Source: Fasciolopsis buskii (taxonomy: Eukaryota; Platyhelminthes; Trematoda; Plagiorchiida; Fasciolidae). Taken from it: DNA of 64,000 bases. The position numbers were made by a program, and so were the translations under genes. The stretch covers positions 134,982-198,981 of the forward strand of contig LUCM01011198.1 of assembly GCA_008360955.1 (NCBI GenBank), given 5' to 3'. Below the pieces are notes generated by a model. The model did not search any database. It was not told where the DNA came from and was given only the letters and a program-made list of their open reading frames with translations. This document shows positions 12,801 to 27,800 of this stretch, in pieces; position 1 is the first letter of the stretch; each line of letters begins with the position of its first letter.

Positions 12801-15800
12801 CTGCAAAAAGATTGTTGAATTATTTAGTACATTTACTTGATTTTTAACATGGAATTGTTTCATTGCAGCGATATTCGACCATCAACCAGTAGAAACCCTG
12901 TCTTCCAACAGAGAACCCTATGATGTCCATGAACCCGAAAACCGAAAAACCAACACTAAGAAACCGGCAACTGAATAATGAAACAGACATGAGTATACAC
13001 AACTAAGGTAGACCTTCATTGGAGGTATGCAATGCAAGCTATTTTATCTATTTTATCACCGAAACCTCCGTGAATAGCATTCATTCGCCTTTTCACCGAT
13101 AATTGGGTTTGGTTGCATCGTTATGGAATACTGAAATAGTAATTGGTGTGAAAATTGGGTAGTAAAAAGCAAAACGAAAATAAAAAGCGGATCAGTGTTT
13201 GGTAGTCTGACAGCATTTTCTTGCGAGTGAAACGTTTGAAAAAGACCGTTTAAATCCTACGTTGGTTAACCTGTTGAGATAAATAGAGCCTGAATTACTT
13301 GATACTCTGCACACTGTTAGATTTTGATCAAACAGCTTGATGGCATCGAGTTCGAAGAACCTGTACTGTGTAAACGTTCCTTGATCAGCTCATAAACCCA
13401 GTATTGCAAAACAATAGTATTTTGTAAGCGAAGATAAATCGTTTTTAGTTGCAATGCGTTACTGAGTGCTAATAGTAGATTATGTTTCACGCAATAATTC
13501 ATCATGTGTTGTTTACAGTCAAATCGCCATGGAATCTTTCTATTTTTGGGATCGTCACCAGTACAGATCTACCCTACCCGAACGGGTACGTCAACCTGTG
13601 ACGAACGATTGACCGTTACGCTATCGGATAGGCTTCAGTGGTTTGAAGAACTGCACCACCTATGCGTTGCTGATTTACGCAGCCGCGGGCCTTGGGCTGC
13701 TAGCGCCCAGCGGTCAACCCCTATTAATAGATGATTTCTTTGCAGGTGGCCTAAGTACAACGAAGTCTTTCAACATGACATATAGAGGTTGGCCACTTAG
13801 TGAGTGTTAGTGGTTCAGAGCTTCCCCGGCTTCCAAATGGCAAGATAATTGTTGATATCGCATGATGGATTACTTCTTGAAGTATCTTGTTCGGATGCAA
13901 ACAGTAACAGGGTATGCCGAATTGCCATCTTCAATTGAATCATAAAATCCACTCAGTAAGACCGTAGATGAAGAAGCCTGTTTACTACCTGGTAGACAAA
14001 TAAATGATCGATGACGCAACACCAATGCCTGGCGGTTTGTGATTTCCTCTTTGACGTAATAACACATGCATTATATTTTGCAAATAGATGAAATTCGTCA
14101 ATTGCATTAATTTTACCAACAACTGTTAAATATCTAGACGCATGCAAACAACGAGAATAAAAAATAGCAGTAAATTCACGAGGAATTACACATATATACA
14201 CACCTCTACATTGAACGATTTGGGCCATTGGATTGCAAGCCTTTACCACCAACCTAACTGAAAACAACGGCGCAAACGTTTTACGAATAATTTCACCTGG
14301 ATAACTTAAAATTTCCACAAAGTAGATAGTTGTATTTTTCATGAAATGCTTCACCATGTGATATCATGGCTCGACTCATCATTAGAAAACCATGGAAGCA
14401 CTGTACAGCTGTTTCATCCTTGTTAGGAATCATCAGCAGTGCATATGGACCGCGTCGGAACTGGGACGCGAACCCGGGAAGAACGACTTTGAGTCAAACG
14501 CCTTAGCCATTGCACTGCCGGGCAGGCCCTGAACAGTTTGTTAAACTTCACCACATGATGTTGCACCTATCTGTTACTGATTTGCACGTCTACTTATTCC
14601 TAACAAGGATGAAACAGCTGTACAGTGCTTCCATGGTTTCTTAATGATGAGTCGAGCGGTGATATCACATGGTGATTTATTTCATGAAAACATTCAATCT
14701 CCTACTACTAACATGTTCCAAGTAACCAAGCTACGTAGGTTGCATTTTTGTTTGAAAGAAACCACTGACAGAAAGTATTTTTACTTTTTTCAACACAATT
14801 GTTTTTGGGGCGCGGTGTCCAATCATTACTTAAAAAAACAATTTTTTGCGAAATGACCACTAGACCTTGCGACGCTAGCACCGTCAGCTTACTGACATTT
14901 TTACAGTCTTCTAAATACTTCCTGTTGATGATCACAAAATATCATTCGAGTTTCATACCGGCCAAAAGTCGGCTTTGGAATCCATCAGTTTGGTTACTCC
15001 GGAAGCATGTTTGTCGTCATTTTCTGCGTTGTGATGTATCAATGGGAAGTCTTTGGGATGTTTCCCTCTTGATCCTGAATTCGAGGAAGGCGAGGATTCC
15101 GTTTTGTTTTCTTTCGCTTCCCGAACACTTATGTCACTGCGACGTTTGCCCGATCGAATGCGTCGATCAGTCCGTGAATGCTCCACTTCGTGTTTTACTT
15201 GAAGCATTTGCTCCTGACAAACAAGAAATATCATTATTTTAGTTCATTTATTTGCATTACTGACTCAAACTCTGTTCTACTGAATAACCAAAAAACAAAC
15301 TGGTCTGGCTTACTTGTTCCTTCCGAAATGCTTTCAAAGATCCGGGGACAATAAATTTATCGGGCTCACCAACTAGCGAATCCGAATTCTCAGGACCTTG
15401 CCTCAGTCTACCTTCTTCGTTTGGCGAGATTTTTGTTCGTGAGTTCTTTGCTACTTCGCGCCCAGTTTCTCTGACTGTGTTGTCAGGATTCTTATCCGAG
15501 TCCTATCAGGAAGAGGCCAAATATGTCTAGGTGTACTGCCCACATACTGTAACGAGTAAGCAAATGGCTATCTATTGAAACGTAAACTGGCAAGTCTCAA
15601 CATGAGGATGATTAATTGCAATGTCTTTGGAAAAGTCCTTAAAATTGGTCGTGCTACTGAAGCCTTAATTATTTATTCGTCACCATCGCATAACGGATTT
15701 ATCATGGAGGACAAGCGCTTTTTGCCCTAGTGAAATTTACAGTTTCCTGTCGTTTGTCAGGCGCTTATTATTTCTAACAGTTAAGTTGAAATGAAGGTAA

Positions 15801-18800
15801 ACGTCTGCCTCCGAAAGTGTGTCAGCACCCAAGAAAACGTCCGCGGGATAGTGATTTCCATTCGGGTATCACTCATTTTATCTGTCGACGTGAGCTCTTT
15901 TTCATAACAATGAATGACATAACTCCTTTTATCCACCAGAATAAAGCTACGTATTTTTGAGCTATTCTTCTTCGGGAAAGATGATTGGGTGCTTATGCTG
16001 ATGACCATTTAATTTATACGGATGAACGCAGTGATTTGTTGACCGACTATCCATCATACTTAAAGGACAGACGAATCGGTGTTTGCCTTTTCGTAAGGGT
16101 GTGAAATTTTCCGACGCGTGTTTCATTTCAACAGTAAACAACTTAACTGTAACCATTCCATTTTCCAACCACCCTATCTCAACGCATTTCGTTGCGTTTT
16201 ACTTTTCAGTCTTTCTATTGCCCTAAAACACAAGCTTAGAATTGCAAACAGTTCTCGGATGGGTTCTTTAGACGTCTAATTACTTAACCTGACTTTATTT
16301 TTTGGTCATTAGTGATTCTCTCAGACTTCGCATTTCGTTGCTGCTATCTCCAGATGAACTAAATTGCGGACGGCTTTCTGCACCTAACAGTATTCTCCTT
16401 GATCTAGTTTTGTTTAGCCACCGTAAACTGCTCATACCCGAATTTCTCATCACTTTGCTTCGGAATTACATTCACAATTTCATCGCAAAGATAATGCTGC
16501 AACCCAATCGAGATGCCTCCCTCGTTTCGTGTTTAGGCAAAACCGCGTAGGTTCTACTTGTCTCCATCTTTCCTCTAAATGCCGGGTATCCATAATGTGA
16601 AAATCTAACGGATTATGCTAATTCCTGTTACTGGTGTTGATCGCTTCCATACGCATCACGTTCAACCTGACGGATTTCTCTTTCGTTATGGTTTAATTGG
16701 TTCCGTCGTGCCTAAGCAAGTACGTACAAGGTTGGTTTACAGTACATTATTAGATATTCCACCATCCCTGTCAAAATTGTAGTTGGGTCTTATTTTTTTA
16801 CTTTACTTCACTTTAGTTGGGTTTTCAAAACTATCAAACTTGCGTTAACCTATTCTGATTTCCGCCTCAATTTATTAAAATCGATTAATAGTTGAAAAAT
16901 CGGTAAATCGGGGAGTGAAAGTAAAGGGCACTAATATCTGTGGAATTTAACTATATTGTCCAAACTCGGCGATATTCGTGGGCCCTGACCCACCAACCTG
17001 ATCCAACTTACTTGAGACAGCTTACCGGTTCAGGTTTTCGTACTTTTTCTCCACCTGTCGCACAGTCACCCTCACCAATCTTGAAACCGCTAACTCACAG
17101 AACACTGCACAAAGGTGGTGTCCACCTGCTTTCATACGCAACACCTCTCACCCATGTTCAGTTGACCGAGTTTTATGACCCAATGTACTACGCCTAACCT
17201 CTGCATTGCTGATCAAATTCCCCAACCGCACTCCACAAAAACTGCGAAGAGATCGGTGTTCAAACACAAACATCCTTCGCAAATCTGTCAATAAAAGTCG
17301 CCCCATACCAGGACCTACCTTACTGATTTGGCGTAATAATTAATAAAATTTGATGCCAAAGTCGCATATGTCTCTCTACCGTGCAATATCTCACCGTTGA
17401 AAACCAGCTAAAATAAAGCCAAATTTCAGTAGACTAGATGATTGGTACCGACCACTTGCCTCCTGTTCATTCCTGTTCATAGTACTCCAAGTTACGTGAC
17501 GTTGTCTCAACCAAAAGCGTTTTACATCTTTTGGTATGAATACTTTCTCGCTCTTCCAACTTCTTCGAAACCAAGATGCACAGCCTGCTGTGAAATAAAT
17601 GTTCTAACTAAATATAAACTGACTGTTTAAAGGCGTGCCAGTTCGCAATTGTGAATTGCAACTTATTTTGGGCATATTTACAATGTCAAACTACCTAATG
17701 TCCGCAAAATTAAAAGTGTTAAATGCCGCTTAGTTCAGAGTACTAAACTGCGCATAGCATAAACCTGTTTTACTTGTCAAAACCCACGAAGCTATGCAAT
17801 CATGCCAATAGCTCAGAACCATTTGGGAGACAAGGTCAAACCTACGCATCCTACAGGAAGACAAGCAAATATGGTTCCCTATTCTCCAGTATCCCAGCAT
17901 GCATCCAGATCTCATGAGACCAGAATAAAAAAGAAGCGTTTTCGAAATGTATTCTTGATATTGTAGCCTGGCACAGCTGCTTAACCGCGACTTTTCTTTG
18001 TTTTAATGATCTTATCAAGTTATACTGATAAATCATATCCACTGATTTTGCCAACCGATTGCCCGGGTAGTTTTTACCAAGGTTTCTAACAATGTTGAAA
18101 CAGCTGTACAGTTTCTTAACGGTCAGTTGAGCGTCGATATCACATGGCGAATTATTTCATGAAAATCTAAATTCCGCATTGCCATCCAGTACCTGAACAG
18201 ATAGTTATTGTTATCCTTTGTTCCAAATCTTTTCACTTTGGGCTATCACCAACATTTCCAGATGAAGTAAAAAAATAACATTTTAATCAGTTATTGAAAA
18301 CAAAACATCAAAAACTGACTTACCTTCATTGCCTGTTCCAGTTCGGCACTCAGACGGTTTGCTTGATACACCGCCTCTTGTTGCTTGGTCCAAGCTTTGA
18401 TTTGACCCTCAATCAATTGTAGATAGGTACGAAATCCAACAGGAACCACATGAAACCAACTAGACCAGGTATGATGTGTGGAACGCAGTTGTCGATCAAA
18501 AGGGTGGTCCAGTCGGACCAAAAGACCATCGTCTGCTTTGCGCGGAATAACTTGCAAGCATGGCAGTCGATGAGCGTTCGCGTGAATTTTCTGATTAAAA
18601 AGGAGCAGATAAAAAAACTCACTGACTCTTGCATTGCGATTGCGAATCAAAACTCCATCAGGTTGCTTGTCTGCTCCTCGCATGCGAATATCAGATGAAA
18701 CGGTCCATAAATGTTTCATTGATATTGAAAAATTATTTTCGTAATCAAGATCAAGCTAAAATGCGATACTACATTGCTAACGCAAGTCATTTAATAAATT

Positions 18801-21800
18801 GTCATCATCGTGACGAAAGCGCATAACTATTTATTTTGGTTCTCCCTAGCTAAAACTATCAGCTTGATAATCCGTTTTTTATTCATACAACCCACAGCTG
18901 TTCAATCGGTCTGCGCAAGTGAAATCATAAGAATTAGTAACCCTGACCAGTAAACCAAACCAACCATGATCTAAAAGGTAATCCTAAACAGTAAGGTTCC
19001 GGCTTTGAATTCGACCATCGCCGGTGGTCAGTTGCTCAGCAAACAGTCTTCATTTGACCTGGGTTCCAGTTCTGTAGCATTACAAGACAGTAATACCATC
19101 GACAAACAAGATATCGAACCAATGCTATTTCAGTTCCAACCAACAAACACGTGGTACAGTTCAGGAGTAAATAGGCGTCCAAATTTCACGGCATTTTGGA
19201 GTAAAATGTGCGCAATTAACTCAACAACTACGGGGACCACCAGCAGATTTAAGACGTTTGATCATTTGCAATAAGAAATATGCCAAACAAAAATACTTCA
19301 GACTTTAGCAAGGTTTAGTTAAATCACATGAGGACCATCGTCTTCATGCCAAAACCACTTGGTTTGTTCACGCTGATACACACAATACCGAAATCCATAA
19401 AATCGGCCACAGCGCCGTCAGGCATCCGCAGAACTCAAATTTACTTGCACCCGAAAGTGATATTAACAGAGTACTTAGGGAAACATGTTGGACATCAAAT
19501 CAGCTGCTTTCTAATCTCAATTTAGAATTTTATCGCTATAAGGATGTCTTACAGCCTTGCCTTATGGGCAAAACAACCCTGCTTTTCGTTTTGAGAAACT
19601 AATTCGGTGCTCCTTATAAAGGTTATATCAAAAGCAGCCGCATCCTTCGAAATAACGTCAGCTATTTTCGCATAGGTATAAACGGAAGAACTTTCCTCAA
19701 AGACATAACAACTGCTGAACAAACATACATATTGAGTTCTGGCGGCATTCACTTTGGGCAAAGTTAGGGAGTGACATAGTGAGATCACAGACTTGCAAGC
19801 GTCATCGTTTTTGACTACTGGGAAAAATACATTAGCTATGCGGTGTCATCGAAAAAATAATGTTATGGAGTGCAAAATCAGTCTCCAAAACAAGCTCGGA
19901 ATCTCCACATAATAAGTGACAGGAGAGGGAATATACGTCCACACAAATAGATCAATTTATCTGGCTTTCTCTGTTACTTCGGGTAGGCAGCAGTTACAGA
20001 ACAGGTAAGGGCAGTCTATATGTCAACGAAGTGCGGAAACAAATCTCGTCAGTATACTACACAATATGCTGATGTATATGGTTCACATGAAATATCCACC
20101 AAATAGTTGAAGCAGAAACGGGTAAAGTTGTGTTTCTTCGTCAGCTCCGTACCTACAAGTTAAATGTCTTATTATTTGCATAACATTCATTTAAACTCAT
20201 CCAAATTGATCATTTTATCTTTTTCTGTTTCCACGATATCCCATTTGAAAACGGTTGTTACTGGGAGCTAACATTTAAAACTAGTTCAATGCATTGCACC
20301 TTGTCCTGACTACGTGTGGTGAACTAAACTGCCCAGGAACTCACACGCGTCAAGTAACGTAGTATGTTGAATAAAACAGTGCGTTCATCTTTGTTGTGCA
20401 TGAAGAAATACGAGCTTATACAACCAGGGTCCTCAGGCCTAATTTACTGCTAACAATGTACTCGTAAACAAGACTTCTTCAAATGATCGACTCTTGAAAA
20501 ATGAGCACACCATAAAAGGTTGTGCTGGGCAAAACCGAGATGCGGACGTGACGTGCACTGTGATGCACTAACCCAAACTGGCCATCGTATACAACTTAGT
20601 TGGCTGGTTAACTGCATTTTATCTGATAGATTCATCTTCTACGTAAGATGTTGGTATTGAATATAAACCCTAGTCATGGGAAGTCAAACTGGAAAGAAAC
20701 TGCTATCTAGACTTCGCAAACCAGTTCCAACCTCGCGGTCTACATTAATCTGCGCTTCGAGAAAATCTAGACTAAATGAGTCCATAATATCTGATATTTC
20801 CTCTCAGTGGCAACAGGAAAAAGTCACCGGGAATTTAAATTTGTGAAATGATCATCGGTTGCTTCCTGGTACAATGCGCGATGATCTTGTATACAATGGT
20901 ATCATTTGCAAAATATCTGAGCAAATTTTGTAACGATGAGAAATTCATTCATTGTATGCCGAATCAGCAAACGTAATGCACCGTTGAGTTGCAATTAATT
21001 TATTTTTACATAGAATATAATCATCATTTTCGGCACCTGACCTGTAACATAACATTCACTGTCATTTGTTCCTCAATACACCAATCTTCAAAGTTATCCA
21101 GCCATTTTTCACAACACTGTTTCGAAAATAGGTCAAAGTCCAACGGGACTGGCTTCCTTGCTTCTTCGTTGTTGAACAAGGGGGAATTCATGTTGTTCTG
21201 GATGGAGTTTGCGTTCTGAATTCGTTCCAGTATAGCTCTGAGTTCACTCGCGCGTAATTCATCCGACAACGGTGATTGTTGATCAATCATTTCCCCATCG
21301 TCCAACTCGGTGTTATGCTCCGAAGGTAATTTGAAAGTTACGGCCGAAGCGCATCGACTTGCACGCGACACCTGTCCCGAGCTGGCACTCCGTGCGCTTC
21401 GCAAAATTCCACGAGCTGCATGGGGAGGAAGAGTAAATATTTCTATTACATCTACGTATTTGGTCATAAAGTTCGATTCTGAACTTTTCCTAATCGGGTT
21501 CACCAAGAAATCGTCAACGTGTTTTCACCTTGCTTTTGGTTTTAACAAATATGGTGAGACATTTGAAGAGATCTTGGTTTCGGTTGGACCACCCGATCAT
21601 TGATAAGACTTTGATTGACGATTATCTAACTAAAAGCCAGCATGATTCAATGGATTTATTGTTGTGCCATACGCCTGATTTGCTTCAGATGGTGAATCGA
21701 AGCCCGCGAGCGCCAGTAGAAGCGACTGGAAAAACGTACATCCATTTATTCTTCGCTGAAAATCAACAGACCCTGCGATTCACGCCTGGAATGCATGACT

Positions 21801-24800
21801 TTATCCGTATCGGCCCCAAACTGTTTTCTAGAACACTGACCTTTTGGAAGGATTTTCCACAGATTTGTGACTAACAACATAACATGCCAATTTCGAAATT
21901 AAAATTTTCTCGAGGACTCTCTACGGTTAGTATTTTCAACTGCTATTGTGGTCTGAGCAGTAGTCTCTACGGCACCCTGTAGTGAGGCTATGATTGACTT
22001 ACTCAAAAAAATGTGAAAACAGCAATGACTTTAATGCAGTCTTGCAGCGGACACTCATTTCACACCTAAGAATTACAGATTGATCGCAGAAATGTTTAAC
22101 CCTATCTTACTTTGGGTCACGTTTACTGTTCCCCAAATGAGGTTGCAGTAGCAGTCGCCACTGACGTGCATAGGTATGTTTGGGATGTTTTACAACTACA
22201 AACTGTAAACCGCTCTTGCGCTACCGGACTGTCTCGGAGCCGAATCTTGTTCTTGCACGGGAGGAATCAGGAAACATGAATTGACTTAGTGACGTGGTAG
22301 CTGAATCTCACCAAATTGTCCCTTGGCGATGAAGCGACTTCGCTCACACAAAGTCTCCATCGGCATTCATCAGTTTCAGTTATATTTAGGGTCAGCGTCA
22401 CATCCCGTTACCGATCAAAGTTCGGACATACATAGCTGCAATGAGGTCAATGCTACTAAATATCATAAAAACAGGGCCAGTGAGAGCACCGTTGTTTTCG
22501 TAGCGCTGCTAGAATATAGTGGAAGAATTCTGGAGGTTAGGCAAAAGATACTGATTCTTGGGATTTAGTATTTAGACCAGGAACTGATGGCATGGCAAAA
22601 ATTATAAAAACTCTAAACAGTCGATTGGTTCATGTAGGTCCAGTTATACAACCTGTTTGTGGTCCACGAGACTCCCCAGTACGGCTATTGTAGACAACAG
22701 ATGATATGGCTCAGTGCTGCAGTTAATGGCATTCTCAAATTCAAATCCCTTTTCGTCTACTTAGTTGTTCAACATATTTAGCCGTAAATTTCACTATTCT
22801 TCATTCTCTTTTCCACCTTTGAGTTGACGGTGCTGTGAGGTAGCAATGAAAACTAAGGCATGCTGGATAAAGGTTAATGGTAATAGCAATTGGACTGAGC
22901 TGACAATGATGCAACGATGAGGTTTCTTTTCGAATTTAATTATCTCACTTCTTCCCATATAATTGTCTGACTATCATTTGTGCTTTTTCCTTTGAGATAA
23001 ATGATTAACATGGATAGAATCAATTGCAAAATCGGGAATGATTTCATCCCAAATGAGCATACGTCTTACGCGGATATTTCCTCCAAAGTGATATCACTGA
23101 AACTTACATGACCTGGCACTTTGAGACCGTTCATTATCCGTACCATCAGATGCCTGTGAATGGGACCGTGCGGTCGTTGGTCTGCTTTGTGAGCAACCCT
23201 CGATGGTGCTGCACTTGGTCGCTGAACTTCCGGCCGGTGGTAAGACTCGCGTTTCCTCGTTAAGTAGAAAGCTCACTAACTTTTCGTAGGGCAAATACGG
23301 ATCGTCAAATGGATTAACGCCTCTTTCGGATGCATCAAATGTGGCATTATCTTGCATTGCGTAGGAAATATGCTGTGAGCCCACGGAGCACTCGCGACTT
23401 TGGAAAAGCATTGTAAGAAGACCGTGTTCTAATTCTGTCGTGAATAAGGCCATTTTCATTGATTGGTTATTGAATGCTTTCACTGTGGTTCCTCGCAAAA
23501 ACTCGTATTAAAAACAAGTGTTTTAAATACACTTGAACAATAACATTCTTTTGTTTTAAAGAGATGGAATAAACACTCAATCTTGGCAGTTAAAAACATC
23601 CTCAAACGGTACGATTAAACATCCTCAATTAAAACGCCAACAAAGTTATCCCTGACGAACAGCTCTACAAGGCTAATTTTTAGTTAGGCTCTATCTGAAT
23701 CAACAGTCACACAAATATTCACACCCATATCGTGCTGCGGTGATCAACTAAAGGTCCCCAGTCAGAGGACATTCATATGACCCACCGAAAATCATCGTTT
23801 CAGTGCTCCTTGGTGAGCGAATCGGCTGTTCGATGCACTCATGTGTAAACCTCAGTTCCAGAGCTTACGTTTGTACTCAAATAGCAGTTACTAAATTACC
23901 AATCTATGCTAATAGGCTGACCAAACAGCCGTATGTCATAAACTGTACTCGTAATAAGATTCATCCCGTTACATATTTAGCTACCCAAATCGAGCCACGT
24001 TTTTTATCTTATCCCCTCCTGTCTCTCACACAGTTTGATGATTTTCAGATCTATTCTTTCATCAATCTTTTTGTTGGAAGTAACGTTCTGACCAACTTTA
24101 GTGCGTATCTTTATTGCCCGATTGATAAACGGATCTAATCCACTAAAACATGTGATCATTTTTTTCTGCCTTTTCGCTATGAAATGCGAGTACGGAGGAT
24201 AGCCGAAGATGCATTTCTGCTGAATAATTAGCTGACTTCATACCCAAGGTCATCAAGTGGATCTGTATCGGTGGCCAGTAAGAAAAGCGATGAATGGACT
24301 TAGATTTGCCATTGACTAGCTTTAGTTTACGCAGAATTCTTACCTACTTGAGCTTGCTATCAGCGAATTCCCGCTTCTTTTCTCGTGTTCTGTTTTGTTT
24401 CGATTCAGGATACATTAGCAAAAAGACATTACTCCGTCTTATACTATGCAAACAAAAATTATTTATAGGTTTGTATGTTAGCTTTGATTATTCTGTGTGG
24501 CTCGTCAAATGTCTTTCAGTATGCCACGTCCACTGTGGTGCTTTTTCTACTTTCAGTAGTTTAATGACAATTTGCATTTGATCAAGAAGTAGCCCGCTAC
24601 CAAATGGAGTAATTCTGTTTGGGGCAATTAATTGACGTTGAAAGTATCTAAACTCAGGATATTCAATTCCAAACGCCACGATTCTAACGGCGACAACCAC
24701 AAGGTCCCGTTAGAGCTTCGATGAGCAAGATTAACAATTAGCAAATAATAATTTTGCTAGTTTGTCCCTCAACATACACCGTATCGTACTATGGTAAACG

Positions 24801-27800
24801 GAATGTTTTATAAGATAAACTGTGTGAGAGGGTCAATTAAAATTGCTGCTCTCCAAAAAGACAAACTATTGTTAACTAGAACAACTTGTGAGTTTGCATT
24901 ACGATTTCCCTGGATGAACTCTTTTTATTTCCTGTTTGTGCCCGATCAAACACAAAACGGCTTTCGTAATGCACTCAGATTCGCGGACATGGATTCAATC
25001 CGGATTGTCATACCAGGTTAATGAATACCTAAGGAAGAGTCTCTGGACAGTCTACTTAACTTCAGCGTCAGCCATGTTATCCTTCTGTCATCCTTCTCAT
25101 TCAAAAGCACCACAGTTTGCGTAATGCATCCCGTTTTAGGTGACTTAAAAATGAAAACTGACCATTTTTTTAACTTTAGACTTTAATTTGAGGAAAACAT
25201 CATATTTCTGGAGAATTCCGGAAATATGTAGTCGATTCTCTACATCTATTCAAAGATAGGCACCTACCAAACGAAGTTAATTCTGGATCCTCAAGATCCA
25301 ACACATTCTAATAACTTTAACGAACATGTGTGCAACAGATAGATCATTCTACTACTATCCAGTTAGCTGACCGGACCAGAGAATAGATTAGGATTTTGAG
25401 AGCGTCTCTGCTGGTTCGCAAGATATTGTGGTTTCAAGGTAAGATAATTCTCCGCACAAACCTAGTCATCGCATGAGCCATCCGGTCCGCACTTTCTGCA
25501 TGGACTTCCAGGAATCGGAGCCTTAAATTAAACGATATAAAAGGGAATTAAAATATCTGGTCACCGTTGAATTGCTTATATACTCAAAATGAGACGGAAT
25601 TTTGAAGTATTCTGTTCGTGAACAGAACAAATATCCTTGTTTCTTAAATAGTCCACTCATGCTTTGCTCCAGCCCGAAATGAAAGTACAAGGAGTAACTT
25701 CTCGCCGACTTCCTATTCAGGTTACGTATCCCGCCCATATAGCCATCCAAAGATTTCACTTAGCAAAATAAAGAAGGAATTCGGTAGTCTGTCTTTATTG
25801 GTGGAGCTGCAGTAGACGACTGGCACAACAGTTGAATTTCATGGTATGCAAAAGATGCCTATAAAAATATCCAAGAAGCCGATTCATTCTCACACCACAT
25901 TTTCACCTAATAATATGAGAAAAGTGAGTGCCCAGTAGAATTTTAGTTACATACTTTTGTACGATTTGTTGACTTTTTGATTCATTAACTTTATATCTAC
26001 CGTACTTCAGTTTCCCAAGTCAAAAAGCATCTTGTGCACCTTGCCACTTTCTTCAAAATCCCTGCTTGGTGTGAATTCTTTTGTCACTGTACTCAGCACA
26101 ATTTACCGCTAGCTCAGCTTTGAAATTACGTTTCCATTGGATTTACGCAGATTAGGAAATAGTGTGCTAAATCGCAGTCTGATTTAGCGATTGCAATTCT
26201 TCCATGAACCCTAGATGAAGGGCAAAATACTCAGGAATAAAAAGATCACGTAGTGCTTCCTTCATCCTACTGCAAGGTGCGGTCAATTCTGCTGAGCGGT
26301 TTATCTTGATTTGGATTTCACCATTAAATAATCCTCCCAAAATATAATACCATCGTGCAGTGACCAGTCATCGTCTGGCGGTGTTGGATGCGATGTACTT
26401 ATGAACTGTGGATAGGCATCGTTTGGTTTCCAAGTGAAATGTCGGAACACCCTTTGACGTGGACTCAGCCCAGCTAGTAGAGCACACGCAGCGTAAGAGT
26501 GTGCGTTGCATCCAAGGCTAGGTTGGAGCTTCCCCAATGTCTAAGACTATTTACCGTTGCGTCAATTCTGAATTTATCGAAATATACCAAACCAAACTGT
26601 CTGCACCAAGTATGTCAGTTCTACGGAACTGCATAGTGGTAATAAACACGTCTAATTAGGGGGCCAATGGCCGGTTTTAGAACCTAATTTCAACGAATAG
26701 GAACTCAAGACAAAGCTATTTAACAGGCAGGACAATAGATGTCTAATTGAATTGTAGTCCTAGGATTTCACTTCGGTTCGATGCACTGAAGTGCTCCATT
26801 TTTCTTGCCATCTTACAGTATCGTATCACTGAACACGGAATCAACAAAAGAATAGCGAGGAACCAGGCAAGATGTGCCATATAAAAAATCATCCACGAGA
26901 AGGAATCCTGGGCACAGATAAGTCATCAACTACAGTGTGTAGGAAAATCAATTGAACACAACTAACAACTAGTTACAAGATTTCATGGATCTGAAAATCA
27001 TTTTGGTAATTTTTGGCCCAATTTATCGATGGAGTTCTCTGTAAGTTGTCCAATGTCATGGGCACAATTTTTGATCCAGTCTGATACTTCTTTCTATGGA
27101 CAATGGACTTCAGCAAAGTCTACCTTTCACTAAAGGCAACAAACGTACAAGCCATTCCACCACATTCCGAGTTAGTCTCTCTTCCGGAATATACAGTATT
27201 CTGTTCCATTTCCCACTTCTAACACCAACGTAGCTCATGTAGTCTACCCGGCACATGCACGGAATAAGCAAACAATTATACAATTGTCGATACCATTCAT
27301 ATATCTTTATCTTAACAGCGCCAAATTACAGAAATTATAAAAGAATTGACCTAAGTGCCCGAATAAACATCTGATCTTCGATGGCTATTAATGGGGCAAA
27401 GCGAATCCAACCACTGTGTACGTCGTAGTCTTCCATCCGACTTAACTACTTAAATAACAGAACTTATCTGCATGATCAACTAATACTTTGTCTTGATTTA
27501 ATCTGTTTCTATTACAATATTTCATACGCATAGGTGAAAACTTTCATTTAGAACTTGGTTTTACTTTATTTTAGGTTGTTCGGAAAAACATTCATCTTAC
27601 CCAAATGTTTGTATCTCGCGAATAATCAGTTTTGTGTTTTTCAGTTGCGTCGAATTTGGTTTATACAAATCGTCTAAGAGAGCTTCAAGCAAGTGTCTTT
27701 TTTAATAGAACGACGTCAGTATTAATAAAAACGAGTACGCGAACAAATTTTTAATGTTTCATATTTAGATTATATGCGCAATACCAAAACGTGTTTGATA

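Larger units (their letters stand above)
12801..14958 (-). other. SPAG17 intron 12
   Basis: Holds a dipeptidyl-peptidase-like plus-strand fragment (13519-13798) and an inverted pair of SINE copies (14330-14695). Confidence 0.8.
21416..23107 (-). other. SPAG17 intron 8
   Basis: Contains plus-strand LINE debris: an endonuclease-like fragment at about 21550-21760 and a possible RTE 3' remnant at 22620-22870. Confidence 0.65.

Noticed and set aside
26301..26537. SPAG17 exon between exons 7 and 8
   Set aside because: No match to the family, no convincing acceptor, and exons 7 and 8 already join in phase 1.
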